Shown here: piece after piece, positions 64,000 through 64,000 of the stretch
How the letters are laid out: every line of letters starts with the position of its first letter
How positions within the stretch are numbered: position 1 is the first letter of the stretch
Source of the DNA: Ciona savignyi
Lineage: Eukaryota > Chordata > Ascidiacea > Phlebobranchia > Cionidae
Direction of reading: 5' to 3'
NCBI GenBank assembly: GCA_000149265.1
Contig: CH003245.1
Span: 1,729,099-1,793,098, forward strand
Length of the DNA stretch: 64,000 nt
Position numbers and translations under genes: made by a program
The notes under the pieces: model-generated
Told to the model about the DNA's origin: nothing
What the model saw: the letters and a program-made list of their open reading frames with translations, nothing else
Database searches by the model: none

Positions 64000-64000
64000 A

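Overview
The window is animal nuclear DNA. Genes are split by many short GT-AG introns, codons are read by the standard code, and the intergenic space is compact and AT-rich. The gene set (an ABCB/P-glycoprotein pair, SLC10A7, a THSD1 homologue, an SLC36 transporter, GSTZ1, UTP11) and a recurrent tRNA-derived SINE suggest an invertebrate chordate, most likely a tunicate such as Ciona. The species call is inference; the gene models were built by eye from splice sites, reading phase and remembered family members.

Layout. 1-5200: the first five coding exons (minus strand) of ABCB copy A, which runs off the left edge. 5201-7424: intergenic DNA. 7425-26054: ABCB copy B (minus), complete in 26 coding exons, 1351 codons plus stop, every exon junction in phase. 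Inside one of its introns lies an intronless same-strand gene of 970 codons (10922-13834) joining a nucleotidyltransferase-like motif to TPR-like helical repeats. A complete hAT-type MITE lies beside it. 26055-29347: upstream DNA with repeated promoter-like blocks, unassigned exon-like ORFs and a 26-bp hairpin. 29348-33547: SLC10A7 (plus, 8 coding exons). 35424-43809: THSD1-like receptor (minus, 14 exons) with an extra CUB domain. Its last intron holds a piggyBac-like element broken by an assembly gap, and another intron holds a possible microprotein gene. 46507-54731: SLC36-like amino-acid transporter (minus) with a duplicated, phase-matched exon pair that looks mutually exclusive. 58124-59754 and 59751-61255: GSTZ1 (plus) and UTP11 (minus) converge and overlap by 4 bp at their stop codons. 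61256-64000: a possible first exon of a further plus-strand gene, then short palindromic repeats typical of non-autonomous transposons.

The genes look like unrelated housekeeping, transport and receptor functions rather than one pathway. The coherent stories are the head-to-tail ABCB duplication with its matching upstream block, the nested nucleotidyltransferase-TPR gene, the exon-level innovations in SLC36 and THSD1, and a varied set of small transposons.
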